Positions 6,778-15,240 of a DNA stretch of 41,657 nt are shown one piece after another. Numbering within the stretch: the stretch's first letter is position 1; each line of letters starts with the position of its first letter. The notes beneath the pieces are model-generated. The model saw nothing but the letters and a program-made list of their open reading frames with translations, had not been told where the DNA came from and ran no database searches. The position numbers were made by a program, and so were the translations under genes. Source of the DNA: Halocatena pleomorpha (lineage in GTDB: Archaea > Halobacteriota > Halobacteria > Halobacteriales > Haloarculaceae); NCBI RefSeq assembly GCF_003862495.1, contig NZ_RRCH01000037.1:1-41657 (forward strand). The letters are read 5' to 3'.

Positions 6778-8991
6778 ATGGTTCCGACCGAGAACGACTC
6801 CAAACTCACACGTGAGCTCGGTCTCGCTGCGGTTTTTACCACTGCAGCGGGCACCATGATCGGGGCCGGGATCTTTGTCTTGCCGGGACCAGCTGCGGCA
6901 GAGGCGGGACCATCATCGGCGCTTGCGTTCGTGTTTGCAGGAATCATCGCTTTGGTCGCAACGATGTGCGCTGTCGAACTGGCGACAGCCATGCCGCGTG
7001 CCGGCGGCCCGTATTTCTTTGTGAGCCGTGCGATGGGTCCGCTGGTCGGAACCATCATCGGTCTAGGTGCCTGGCTCGCGCTCATTTTGAAAGGCTCGTT
7101 CGCCCTCGTCGGACTTGGCTGGTACATCACGTATTTCTCTTCCGTTTCCGTTCTCGCTGTCGCTGCCGTCGGTGGGATCTTCCTCATCATCGTCAACTGG
7201 CTCGGAGCCGAGCAAAGCGGCCGACTTCAGACGTTCGTGGTGTTGGGACTCCTTATGATCCTCGCGGTGTTCGTTGGTGGGGGAGTTCCCGTCATCGACA
7301 CCAGCAACTTCGACCCGCTGTTAGAACACGGCTGGAATGGCGTTATCACTGCGACCGGCCTGGTGTTCATCTCCTATCTGGGCGTCGTCAAAGCGACCGC
7401 CGTCGCAGGCGAAGTCGAAGATCCGGGAACGACGTTCCCGCGGGCATTGATCGCTGCCGTCGTGTTCGTGACGCTGCTGTATGCAGGGATCATGCTGATC
7501 ATCACCGGTGTGATGTCGCTCCCGGAAATCGAAGCGAGCACGGCACCGGTCGCTGATGCGGGCGAACTGTTTTTGGGTACCGTGGGTGGAGCCATCATAG
7601 CGCTTGCTGGCGTTTTTGCCACTGTCTCGACGGCGAACGCGGCGACGTTGTCGTCATCCCGGTTCCCGTTCGCCATGTCACAGGACGGACTCATGACCCC
7701 GAAACTCAGGAAATCTTCGACCCGGTTTGGAACACCGACCCGATCGATCTGGCTGACTGGGTTGATCATGATCGGCTTGGCGCTGCTGTTCGATGCCGAG
7801 GGACTGGCGAAACTCGGCGGAACGTTCGGCATTCTCGTGTTCGCGCTGTTGAACGTGACCGTCGTGTTGCTCCGCGGTGCACAGCCGGAGTGGTACGATC
7901 CGGACTTTCGGACGCCCTTCTCGCCGTGGCTTCCCCTTCTCGGAGCGACTGCCGCGTTGCTGTTGATTCCGTTCATGGGGTTGCTCTCGCAGGTGAGCGC
8001 CATCGTCCTGATCGTCCTCGGGATTGCGTGGTACTACGTCCAAACGCAGATCGGTGAGACGGTACAGCCGGACCACACCATCGGAGACCAACTCCAGCGG
8101 GTCCAGTACCGGCAAGCAATTGACGATAAAGCAGAACGTCTCGGCACCGAGGTCGACACCCACTCGAAGATCGTTGTCGAAGTTCTCCAAGAACGGCCAA
8201 ACAGGGATCTGTTGGCGATCGTCGCCGCGTTCGCCCGACGGTACGACGCCACACTCGACGTTGTCGTGATCTCCGAAGTCCCTGCACAGCTTCCCCTGTC
8301 GGAGTACGACCCGCGTCTCGACCGGGCGTGGGTCGATACGCTCGAACGCCGATTAGAATCGACTGATTGTGATGTCAACTTCGAGCACGTCCTCGCCCGC
8401 GACCGCACCGACGCGCTGTTCGATCAGATCGACGACCGGACAGAACTAGTGGTCATCGATTGGTACGCGCCGATCGAGAAACAGTACCTTCGGGGGAGCC
8501 ACGTCGATAAGATCCTCCATTCCGATATTCCCGTCCAGATCGCAGTGCTGAAACACCGGGGAATGGCGAAGTTGCAGGACATCGTTGTCGCCACCGAAGA
8601 GAAACCGTACGACCGTACCGAAGTCGAACTCGCTGATGCGATTGCTGCTTCAACGAATAGTTCGCTCACGCTGATGAAAGTCATCCCCGCGGACGCTTCC
8701 CAAGAGATGATCACCACGGCGAAGGAGTACTTAGACAATCTACAGGAGTTGGTGTCGAGTCCGACAGAAACCGAGATCGTCCTCGGAGACGATGTTCGAA
8801 CGGCGCTGATCGAACGCGGCGACGCCGCTGACCTGTTGATTCTCGGATCCTCGTCTCACCCCGTCCCCGGCTTTTTCGGCCCAACCACCGACATCGTCGC
8901 CGCCGAGACGGAGTCGTCCGTCCTCCTCGCAAAAGATCCCGAAACGATGATCCCGTGGTATCGCCGGATAAAGCGCCGACTCTTCGACTGA
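6778..8991 (+). CDS. APC-family amino acid permease fused to two UspA domains
   Basis: This is an integral membrane transporter, probably for an amino acid or amine, with cytoplasmic universal-stress-protein domains. Residues about 10-425 hold roughly 12 hydrophobic helices with the APC start GTMIGAGIFVLPG. The C-terminal 300 residues contain two UspA-like modules (about 455-590 and 595-720). Only the second has a nucleotide-loop-like LLILGSSSHPVPG. The 737-residue length equals permease plus two UspA domains, so it is one intact fusion. Such fusions are known in haloarchaea. The ATG at 6778 precedes the first helix. It is followed by thi4 after a promoter-containing gap. Confidence 0.88.
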   Translation: MVPTENDSKLTRELGLAAVFTTAAGTMIGAGIFVLPGPAAAEAGPSSALAFVFAGIIALVATMCAVELATAMPRAGGPYFFVSRAMGPLVGTIIGLGAWLALILKGSFALVGLGWYITYFSSVSVLAVAAVGGIFLIIVNWLGAEQSGRLQTFVVLGLLMILAVFVGGGVPVIDTSNFDPLLEHGWNGVITATGLVFISYLGVVKATAVAGEVEDPGTTFPRALIAAVVFVTLLYAGIMLIITGVMSLPEIEASTAPVADAGELFLGTVGGAIIALAGVFATVSTANAATLSSSRFPFAMSQDGLMTPKLRKSSTRFGTPTRSIWLTGLIMIGLALLFDAEGLAKLGGTFGILVFALLNVTVVLLRGAQPEWYDPDFRTPFSPWLPLLGATAALLLIPFMGLLSQVSAIVLIVLGIAWYYVQTQIGETVQPDHTIGDQLQRVQYRQAIDDKAERLGTEVDTHSKIVVEVLQERPNRDLLAIVAAFARRYDATLDVVVISEVPAQLPLSEYDPRLDRAWVDTLERRLESTDCDVNFEHVLARDRTDALFDQIDDRTELVVIDWYAPIEKQYLRGSHVDKILHSDIPVQIAVLKHRGMAKLQDIVVATEEKPYDRTEVELADAIAASTNSSLTLMKVIPADASQEMITTAKEYLDNLQELVSSPTETEIVLGDDVRTALIERGDAADLLILGSSSHPVPGFFGPTTDIVAAETESSVLLAKDPETMIPWYRRIKRRLFD

Positions 8992-9073
8992 ATCCGAATC
9001 CGAACCCGCCTGTCTCGAACCGTTATCCGGTCCCGTGCCTACGAACACACAGATTAACATAATGAAAAATATG

Positions 9074-9081
9074 ATTATATT
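9074..9081 (+). promoter_or_regulatory. TATA box of the thi4 operon
   Basis: ATTATATT lies in a very AT-rich stretch (9058-9088). It predicts transcription at about 9105. That is downstream of an in-frame ATG at 9088 and so supports the start at 9136. I see no TPP-riboswitch-like structure in the short leader. Confidence 0.45.
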
Positions 9082-9135
9082 CTATTTATGAACAACCGAA
9101 ACATCCATCACCACTCGGAAATACCACTGTGTTGT

Positions 9136-10068
9136 ATGTCCGAATCCGAGTTCGGCACGTTCAGTGAGGTTGGCGAGGCAGACGTGACGCGTGCGATCGG
9201 TCAGGAGTGGACCGACGAGTTCATGGATTTCTCCGACAGCGACGTGATCATCGTCGGTGGCGGTCCATCCGGCCTGATGGCGGCGACGGAGTTGGCGTCT
9301 CGCGGCGTGAAGACGATGATCGTCGAGAAGAACAACTATCTGGGTGGTGGCTTTTGGCTTGGCGGCTTCCTGATGAACAAGGTGACCGTCCGGTCGCCCG
9401 CCGAAGCGGTGTTCGACGAGTACGATGTCGATTACAAGCCAGCGGCCGACAGCGAGGGGTTGTACGTGGCAAACGGTCCACACGCCTGCTCCGCGATGAT
9501 CAAGGCGGCGTGTGATGCAGGGGCGAAGATACAGAACATGACTGAGTTCACGGACATCGTGATCCGCGAGGACCATCGCATCGGTGGGATCGTGATGAAC
9601 TGGACGCCGGTGCACGCGCTGCCCCGTGAACTGACGTGCGTGGATCCGATCGCTGTCGAATCGGATCTGGTGATTGACGCGACGGGCCACGACGCCATGG
9701 CAGTGAAAAAGCTCGATCAGCGTGGCGTATTGAACGCGCCCGGCATCGAGGACGCAAAGACGAACACAGGGATGGATCAAACCGAAGACGGACAGTACGG
9801 CGCGCCCGGACACGACTCGCCGGGACACGACTCGATGTGGGTCGGCAAGAGCGAGGACGCGGTTGTCGAACACACGGGACTGGTTCATGATGGACTCATC
9901 GCCACCGGGATGGCCGTCGCTACGACGTACGGCCTGCCGCGCATGGGTCCGACGTTCGGTGCCATGCTGCTCTCGGGCAAACGGGCGGCGCAGATCGCGC
10001 TCAAAGAGCTCGGCGTCGACGCCGAGCCGGTGGAACTGACCGCCAGAACGGCGTCTGCTGACGACTGA
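9136..10068 (+). CDS. thi4: thiamine thiazole synthase Thi4, cysteine (self-sacrificing) type
   Basis: Thi4 makes the thiazole half of thiamine from NAD and glycine. The 310-residue protein starts with a Rossmann FAD/NAD motif ([14 protein letters not shown]). It has the family segments [23 protein letters not shown] and ATGHDAM, and ends with [19 protein letters not shown]. The catalytic loop reads LTCVDP with Cys168. Family knowledge: a Cys here donates its own sulfur in a single turnover, as in yeast and Haloferax, while methanogen enzymes have His and use sulfide. ATG 9136 is preferred over ATG 9088 because the latter is too close to the TATA box. A putative metallopeptidase-like gene follows after 6 bases, so the two are co-transcribed. 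Confidence 0.93.
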   Translation: MSESEFGTFSEVGEADVTRAIGQEWTDEFMDFSDSDVIIVGGGPSGLMAATELASRGVKTMIVEKNNYLGGGFWLGGFLMNKVTVRSPAEAVFDEYDVDYKPAADSEGLYVANGPHACSAMIKAACDAGAKIQNMTEFTDIVIREDHRIGGIVMNWTPVHALPRELTCVDPIAVESDLVIDATGHDAMAVKKLDQRGVLNAPGIEDAKTNTGMDQTEDGQYGAPGHDSPGHDSMWVGKSEDAVVEHTGLVHDGLIATGMAVATTYGLPRMGPTFGAMLLSGKRAAQIALKELGVDAEPVELTARTASADD

Positions 10069-10074
10069 GGCCGC

Positions 10075-10842
10075 ATGGTCGAGCAGATATCACTGTATCG
10101 CGCACCCACAACGGTCACAGACAGCGAGCGTCTCGCGGCGTGGCTCGATGAGCGCGTGGACGCCGACGTGACGGTTCGAGAGCGGTTTCTCGACCGGCAC
10201 GCCGATGAGGCACTGCCGTCAGCGTTTGCCCAGGCGCGGGTCCGATCGCCGTACGAACCCGAGACCGGCTCGGAGATGTTCGGTGTCGTTCGGTATGAGA
10301 AGCGGGCGCTGTCACACCCCGAACGAGCCGGTGGGGTGCTGTACGACGGCCGATCGTTGCAGGACGCGCTTCGGAAGCGATTGCCGACCGGATCGCTCGA
10401 TCACGCTCACGTCGTCCTGCTTGATCGGGTGCTCGGCACGTGGGGCGAGCACGACGGCCGCTGGCACAAGCGGGTGAGCGTGCTCGGACAGCCGGCGCTC
10501 ATCTCCGTGCCCGGTTTGTACGAAGCACCAGCGAAACCCGAGAGCTACTACGAGGCACAACACCGCCACGCGCTACTCTCCGGTGACACCCCACCGCGTG
10601 AGGTACTCGAAAACGAGGTTGATGGTGACTTCCTCGTCGAAGACGATCCTCGCACGACTGCGGCGCTACAGGGGTACGTGTTGAGTGCGATCCATTATCT
10701 TGCCACTGGTGAAGCGTTCTGTGACGACGAACGATGTCGGCTTTCGAATCCGCACCGACACCCCGGTGTCATCGCTGCCCAACTTCGTGCGCCAGCGTTC
10801 TGTCCCGATCACGACGCAATGTACGGGAATAGACGCGAGTGA
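10075..10842 (+). CDS. putative metallopeptidase-like protein (DUF6775-like), downstream of thi4
   Basis: The 255-residue protein resembles a haloarchaeal family described as putative metallopeptidase (I believe DUF6775, not certain). The centre has a conserved-looking LLDRVLGTWGEHDGRWHKR and LISVPGLYEAPAKPESYY. The C-terminus has FCDDERCRL and later FCPDHDAMYG, which recall the HC-x4-C and FCxxC zinc knuckle of archaemetzincins. The archaemetzincin HExxH is not present: the region reads SAIHYLATGEAF. It is therefore either an inactive relative or a differently ligated metal protein. It starts 6 bases after thi4 and probably belongs to that operon. Function is unknown. Confidence 0.7.
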   Translation: MVEQISLYRAPTTVTDSERLAAWLDERVDADVTVRERFLDRHADEALPSAFAQARVRSPYEPETGSEMFGVVRYEKRALSHPERAGGVLYDGRSLQDALRKRLPTGSLDHAHVVLLDRVLGTWGEHDGRWHKRVSVLGQPALISVPGLYEAPAKPESYYEAQHRHALLSGDTPPREVLENEVDGDFLVEDDPRTTAALQGYVLSAIHYLATGEAFCDDERCRLSNPHRHPGVIAAQLRAPAFCPDHDAMYGNRRE

Positions 10843-10915
10843 TCGTCAGTTCGTGACAGTCCCGTTCTCATTGAGTGTGATAGTAGTCACTCGAACGGAT
10901 CGAGATTAGAACAGT

Positions 10916-11236
10916 TCAGTGGTCGTCCTCTCGCCACCGGTGCTCGCATTCGGTGCAGATGAAAAACCGCGTTTCTGACTCGTCGGCCGATCTAATCTGT
11001 TGCATGTACCAGTACGCTCGATCGTTATCACAGTTCGGACAGATGACGGATGTCGTGGGAAGTCCTTTGTCCTCGGCGTCGCTCACGTCGACGATGCCAC
11101 CGTCCTCTTGGGCTTGCGTGGTCACCATCGCCTCCTCGGCTTCGGCATCGCCCCCTGTTTCATATCCACAGGAGCGACACACCCACGTATCGTCCTCCTT
11201 GTGCATGATCGAACCACACTCGTCGCAGAACTTCAT
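10916..11236 (-). CDS. tfs: transcription factor S (TFS/RpoM, TFIIS-like)
   Basis: TFS stimulates transcript cleavage by stalled archaeal RNA polymerase. The 106-residue protein has an N-terminal zinc ribbon (C4, C7, C20, C23), an acidic linker, and a C-terminal zinc ribbon (C66, C69, C94, C97). The C-terminal ribbon keeps the acidic hairpin RSADESETRF (Asp85-Glu86), which inserts in the polymerase active site, so it should be active. The ATG at 11236 is chosen because a TATA box lies 24-31 bases upstream and the protein then begins MKFCDECG. It converges with the putative metallopeptidase gene. Confidence 0.95.
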   Translation of the reverse strand: MKFCDECGSIMHKEDDTWVCRSCGYETGGDAEAEEAMVTTQAQEDGGIVDVSDAEDKGLPTTSVICPNCDNDRAYWYMQQIRSADESETRFFICTECEHRWREDDH

Positions 11237-11259
11237 ACATCCCCGGAATAGGTCAGACT

Positions 11260-11267
11260 GTATAAAC
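11260..11267 (-). promoter_or_regulatory. TATA box of TFS gene
   Basis: The minus strand reads GTTTATAC here, 24-31 bases before ATG 11236. This points to a leaderless transcript and fixes the start. Confidence 0.55.
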
Positions 11268-11458
11268 GCCGGGATTGAACGCAAAACATCACAAGTGATA
11301 TGGTCGTTACACAGCCAGCCTGCTGCCGCGTTATCCCGGGGTTTCTATGCTTCTTTTGTCGAGGATAGCTGTGACCACGATGAATATATAAAAAACAAAT
11401 CAGCAATCGTCAATCGGGTATTTATGGGCCAAGGCCCTACCCATGATGGGTGGTACCA

Positions 11459-11707
11459 ATGTCCGAGACGACAGACTTCGAATCGGAGTTAAGCCGGAGT
11501 GAGGTTGCAGAGTATCTCCACGAGCTCGCGAACGAGTTCGTTGATGAGGAGGCACCGATGACGGTGCCTGTCGGGAACAAGGAGGTAACGCTTCATCCGT
11601 CACCGACCGTTTCGTGTGAGACATCGGTGACCGAACGCTCACCAATGCTCGGAACCGACAAAGAGGAAGTGGTGGTGTCGTTGTCGTGGTCACCGTCCAA
11701 CGAGTGA
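11459..11707 (+). CDS. small amphi-Trp-domain-like protein
   Basis: This 82-residue acidic protein fits the small amphi-Trp family common in haloarchaea. The N-terminal half has FESELSRSEVAEYLHELANEF, then a short basic-hydrophobic patch (VPVGNKEVTLHPS), and the last strand is VVVSLSWSP with the family Trp. The role of the domain is not established. The ATG at 11459 is chosen over the GTG at 11450. A TATA-like TATTTATG (about 11419-11426) lies upstream. It is a single-gene unit before sppA. The family call is from pattern memory. Confidence 0.65.
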   Translation: MSETTDFESELSRSEVAEYLHELANEFVDEEAPMTVPVGNKEVTLHPSPTVSCETSVTERSPMLGTDKEEVVVSLSWSPSNE

Positions 11708-11771
11708 GCCACCCCGGTGTCGCTTCCGTTTTTCCTCCTGGTTTTTTATTATTCCGCTCATAGCCTGGTGT

Positions 11772-12788
11772 ATGCCAGATCGAGACGACATGATACGTCC
11801 GAACAGCACGGTGACCACCATCTGTCAGTTTGTGATTGGATCGGTTGGGACGCTTCTTGTGGCTGCTGGGGGGGTGTTCCTGTTCGTCTGGCTTCCATCG
11901 GGAACGAGCGTCTTCGGTGTGTTGCTGGCGGTCATCACGACGGTGCTTGGTGCTCGGATTGCTGGTAGACTCGCAACAACGGTGCTCCCCACCTACAACG
12001 TCGCGGAGGTTGCCGTCACGGGACCGATCGCTCGTGATGGCGATTTCGGCCCGGTTCCGGGTCGGGGTCAGTCGATCCCTGTTGATGACATCGTTGAGCA
12101 GATCGAACGAGCCGAGGACGATCGCAACGCGGACGCGCTCGTCATGAAACTCAACACGCCCGGCGGCGAGGTTGTCCCGAGTGACGACATCCGAAACGCC
12201 GTGCTAGCGTTCGAGGGACCGACGATCGCCTACGCGACGGATACGTGCGCAAGCGGTGGCTACTGGATCGCCAGCGCGTGTGATGAGATCTGGGCGCGGG
12301 AGACGAGCGTCATCGGGAGTATCGGCGTGATCGGCTCCCGACTCAACGCGAGTACGCTCGCTGAGGAACTTGGTCTGTCGTACGAACGGTTTGCTGCCGG
12401 GCGGTACAAGGACGCCGGCGCGGCGCTAAAGGAGATCGACGACGACGAACGGGCGTATCTTCAGGGGTTGATTGACGACTACTACGAACACTTCATTGAG
12501 CGAGTCGCGGCGGGTCGTGATCTCGATCCGGACGCGATCCGTGATACCGAAGCGCGCGTCTATCTGGGTGACGAAGCACAGGATCTCGATCTCATCGACA
12601 CGGTTGGCACCCATGAGGAGGTGCTTGATCACGTGACTGACCTGCTCGGCACCGAAGCGGTTCACACCGAATTCGAACCGAAACGGGGCTTCCGTCAACG
12701 CTTCCAACGCGGTGCGCACGGGCTTGCGTTCGCGTTCGGAGCTGGTGTACGGAGCCACGTGGACGAGCGATTCAACGTCCGACTATAG
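11772..12788 (+). CDS. sppA: signal peptide peptidase SppA (S49 family)
   Basis: SppA is a membrane-bound serine protease that degrades released signal peptides and other membrane fragments. The 338-residue protein has two N-terminal hydrophobic helices (about residues 12-60) and one S49 domain. The nucleophile is Ser161 in CASGGYW and the general base is Lys213 in GRYKDAG. The 52-residue spacing equals that known for the Bacillus enzyme. It also has LNTPGGEV and SVIGSIGVIG of the family. It is the short, single-domain form. The following DUF373 gene has its own promoter inside or just after the 3' end. Confidence 0.92.
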   Translation: MPDRDDMIRPNSTVTTICQFVIGSVGTLLVAAGGVFLFVWLPSGTSVFGVLLAVITTVLGARIAGRLATTVLPTYNVAEVAVTGPIARDGDFGPVPGRGQSIPVDDIVEQIERAEDDRNADALVMKLNTPGGEVVPSDDIRNAVLAFEGPTIAYATDTCASGGYWIASACDEIWARETSVIGSIGVIGSRLNASTLAEELGLSYERFAAGRYKDAGAALKEIDDDERAYLQGLIDDYYEHFIERVAAGRDLDPDAIRDTEARVYLGDEAQDLDLIDTVGTHEEVLDHVTDLLGTEAVHTEFEPKRGFRQRFQRGAHGLAFAFGAGVRSHVDERFNVRL

Positions 12789-12797
12789 ATTTTTATT
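12786..12797 (+). promoter_or_regulatory. TATA box for the DUF373 gene
   Basis: The AT-rich run AGATTTTTATTT overlaps the end of sppA and lies 23-34 bases before GTG 12820. This spacing indicates a leaderless transcript starting at the GTG. Confidence 0.5.
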
Positions 12798-12819
12798 TCG
12801 GTGGAACATCCGACCCACT

Positions 12820-13932
12820 GTGACCACGCTGGTACTGTGTGTCGATCGAGCCGGCGATTTCGACCACGGGACGCCAGTCGTCGGCGAAGCGGCGATCATC
12901 GATCTCATCACGTCGGCTGGCGTCACTGATCCCGAGGATAGCCGCGTTAACAGTCTCCTCGAAACGCTCCGGGTCGCGCGTAATCTCCGATCGGAGTGTA
13001 CGGACGCGATCTCGGTGGTCGTCTCTGGATCGGGAGACACCGTCGACATCGATCGGGATATCGCTGCGCAGATCGATACACTGGTCGACGAATACGAGCC
13101 CCAGTCGGCGGTCGTCGTCGTCGATAGCGTCGCTGACGAGCAGGCTGTTCCGATCATCGAAAGTCGCCTCCGGGTTGACGCCGTCGATCGCGTCATCGTC
13201 CAGCAGGCACGAGACATTGAGTCGACGTACTACCTCCTGAAACGCCTCCTCGTTGATGAGGAGCTTCGTCGCACACTGTTCATTCCGTTGGGAACCGCGC
13301 TGCTCGCTATTCCCGTGATCGTCTCGCTCACTGACAACGTGACGGCTGTGGTGGCCGTCATGACTGCCGGCGTCGGGGCGTTCTTGCTGTACAAAGGTCT
13401 CGGAATCGACGACGCCGTTGAACAGTTCCCAAGTATCGTTCGGTCGGCGTTTTACTCCGGCCAAGTGTCGCTCGTCACCTACGTCGTTGGTGCCGGACTG
13501 GCGCTCAGCGGCGTGTTCGCCGGGGCGATCGGTGTCTCCGGGATGCAGCCTGGCGTGTTGATGGGCATCAAGTTCGTCTTCGTCAGCGTTCCGTGGTTCG
13601 CGCTCGCCGCGCTCACGGCTAGTACTGGCCGCCTGTTTGACAGGCTCCTCGCCGATGACCGAGTGCCGACTGCGCTTTTCAACGCTCCGTTCGGTATCGT
13701 CGCTTTGGGGCTCGTCGTCAGGGGCTTTGGCGCGTTCGTGCTTGAAAACGCAGCGGTTATCGAACCGATCGAACTCCCAGCGATATCGGTCGGTCCGATC
13801 GCTACCGAGGGACTGGTGTTGCTCACCGGCACTCGACTCCTCGCGTTCGTGATTTCTGGCGTGCTCGTCAGCCTGCTCGGTGTGGCGGTTACCTCCCGTA
13901 TCCGAACGTCCACCGAGGACGCTTCGAATTAA
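12820..13932 (+). CDS. DUF373 family membrane protein
   Basis: The 370-residue protein has a soluble N-terminal domain that opens TTLVLCVDRAGDF and contains an ARNL...DAISVVVSGSGD segment, as in archaeal DUF373 proteins. From about residue 150 it has six hydrophobic helices. The function of the family is unknown. The GTG at 12820 gives the family N-terminus and suits the TATA box. A longer frame from 12712 lies inside sppA and is not family-like. It follows sppA directly, but its own promoter suggests independent expression. Confidence 0.82.
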   Translation: MTTLVLCVDRAGDFDHGTPVVGEAAIIDLITSAGVTDPEDSRVNSLLETLRVARNLRSECTDAISVVVSGSGDTVDIDRDIAAQIDTLVDEYEPQSAVVVVDSVADEQAVPIIESRLRVDAVDRVIVQQARDIESTYYLLKRLLVDEELRRTLFIPLGTALLAIPVIVSLTDNVTAVVAVMTAGVGAFLLYKGLGIDDAVEQFPSIVRSAFYSGQVSLVTYVVGAGLALSGVFAGAIGVSGMQPGVLMGIKFVFVSVPWFALAALTASTGRLFDRLLADDRVPTALFNAPFGIVALGLVVRGFGAFVLENAAVIEPIELPAISVGPIATEGLVLLTGTRLLAFVISGVLVSLLGVAVTSRIRTSTEDASN

Positions 13933-14051
13933 CAGTGAGCTGAGCACGGCGTGTGACCGTCGTGGCTGTACATCGATTGGCGTAATTAAAATCCCCCAAA
14001 GTCGCAGAATAGTGTAGAGGTACCGCATCGCTCCCTGCCGATCGAAGTATC
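13933..14051. other. intergenic, no gene seen
   Basis: This is the first part of a 387-base gap between two convergent membrane-protein genes. It holds an AT-rich element (about 13982-13992) that could be a TATA box for the small ORF at 14052. I see nothing else. Confidence 0.4.
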
Positions 14052-14216
14052 GTGGATTACCCATCACTGATATTAGACATACTCAGTGACAGATCGGCGT
14101 CTGTGTTGCTACAGCGAGATGAATCGATGGACGAGATTATCCAGTACGGTATGAAGGGTAATCTTGAGAAAAACGCAAAGATCCTTACGGAACGCTCACC
14201 CAGTACGGTGAGATAA
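14052..14216 (+). CDS. possible 54-residue small protein or gene remnant
   Basis: This short plus-strand frame from GTG 14052 encodes VDYPSLILDILSDRSAS, then DESMDEIIQYGMKGNLEKN and ILTERSPSTVR. The acidic, helical composition looks like a haloarchaeal protein rather than random translation. No family is recognised. It may be the tail of a decayed gene, since the frame is closed just upstream by a stop. A second short frame follows 3 bases later. The minus-strand frame across the same bases (14057-14323) is basic and Ser-rich and is likely a shadow. Confidence 0.28.
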   Translation: MDYPSLILDILSDRSASVLLQRDESMDEIIQYGMKGNLEKNAKILTERSPSTVR

Positions 14217-14219
14217 CGA

Positions 14220-14330
14220 ATGATCACTTCCTTGGTACGGGGATATGAGATGAAGGCAATTGACGACCGATTCATTATTTTCATATCTGTGACTGTTCGG
14301 ATCGTAATCACTATCGCATTCAATCGCTGA
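14220..14330 (+). CDS. possible 36-residue hydrophobic peptide
   Basis: From ATG 14220 this frame reads MITSLVRGYEMKAIDDRF followed by a hydrophobic run IIFISVTVRIVITIAF. It starts 3 bases after the stop of the 14052-14216 frame and its end overlaps the 3' end of the DUF4013 gene by 11 bases. It could be a tiny membrane peptide, a remnant, or chance. Confidence 0.18.
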   Translation: MITSLVRGYEMKAIDDRFIIFISVTVRIVITIAFNR

Positions 14331-15054
14331 CTTCTTCCCCTTCCACTTCACGGAGGTGTGGACCACAGCCCCGGCCGAGCAGCGAGAAAATCACTATCAG
14401 GAGATAGAACGAGACGACCGACGCAATCGCCAGATACAGGATATACGCACCGGGTCCCGACACAAACGCTTGGAAGAGCTGAATGAGCCGGTAGCAAAAC
14501 CACAGTGGTAGCGATAGGAGCACGGTCTTCACGTACGAGCGGGTCAACGCGGCTCCGACGATATCTCGAACGGCGAACGCTTCGCGCAGTTGGTTCGTGA
14601 GAGCGTAATTGGTCCACCCGACAGGAACGAAGAACACGATGACAAACGTGAGCAATCGAGCAACGATGTAGACGGTGGCTCCTGTTTCTGTCATCGTACC
14701 ACCATCACCCGTGAGAAAAATCACTTCAGTGAAGATCAAAACGATCGGAACGGACAGATACCCGATTGTGATAGCAAAGAATTTGACCCCATTGACGCCC
14801 AACTCTTTCCAGTCATCGAACACCGGGAGCGTTGTCTTCTCAGTCGCTGTGGTACGCAGAACCCGGAGATAATACCCCCAGAAGACAGCCGTCAGCGACA
14901 GCGAAATGAGTGCGACGAGGACAAAGACCCCGACACTGAACAACGCACCGACGGTGAGAATGATTCCTGCGCTGAACTGCAACGCGCCACCGATCCCAAT
15001 GGTTTTGAGCCGATGATCGGATTGCAACGGGTACGTCAGGGCTTCTCTCAACAT
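14320..15054 (-). CDS. DUF4013 family membrane protein
   Basis: The 244-residue protein begins MLREALTYPLQSDHRLKTIGIGGAL, then has about five to six hydrophobic helices. The cytoplasmic segment GYYLRVLRTTATEKTTLPVFDDWKELGVNGVKF is the mark of the DUF4013 family of haloarchaea and some bacteria. Function is unknown. ATG 15054 is chosen because family members start with that Leu-Arg-Glu-Ala-Tyr/Leu-Pro segment. The frame runs 8 codons further up. It is divergent from the glycosidase gene. Confidence 0.85.
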   Translation of the reverse strand: MLREALTYPLQSDHRLKTIGIGGALQFSAGIILTVGALFSVGVFVLVALISLSLTAVFWGYYLRVLRTTATEKTTLPVFDDWKELGVNGVKFFAITIGYLSVPIVLIFTEVIFLTGDGGTMTETGATVYIVARLLTFVIVFFVPVGWTNYALTNQLREAFAVRDIVGAALTRSYVKTVLLSLPLWFCYRLIQLFQAFVSGPGAYILYLAIASVVSFYLLIVIFSLLGRGCGPHLREVEGEEVSD

Positions 15055-15212
15055 ACACCACCTTCTGGGCACCGACACTTGTTATTTTTGAGTTGTTTCT
15101 GTGACAGAGTTCTATCAAACCAAACGGCTCGATAGAGCTACTGTGTGAGTGAAATTTAAACTAAGATATCGATATATCAGGCCCCGCTCTGCGACCCTCA
15201 TGTCACACAAGC

Positions 15213-15222
15213 TTATTGTATA
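15213..15222 (+). promoter_or_regulatory. TATA box of the glycosidase gene
   Basis: TTATTGTATA lies 19-28 bases before ATG 15241, close to the distance for a leaderless start. Confidence 0.4.
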
Positions 15223-15240
15223 CGGCTACTACCTTCCTCT

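Noticed and set aside
9082-9135. TPP riboswitch before thi4
   Set aside because: The leader is short and I find no stem pattern of a THI element.
11304-11372. 22-codon Cys-rich ORF before the amphi-Trp gene
   Set aside because: Too short, no conserved pattern, and it lies in the gap between two divergent promoters.
14057-14323. Minus-strand frame of 88 codons
   Set aside because: It is basic and Ser/Ile-rich, unlike haloarchaeal proteins, and lies opposite a more plausible small acidic frame.
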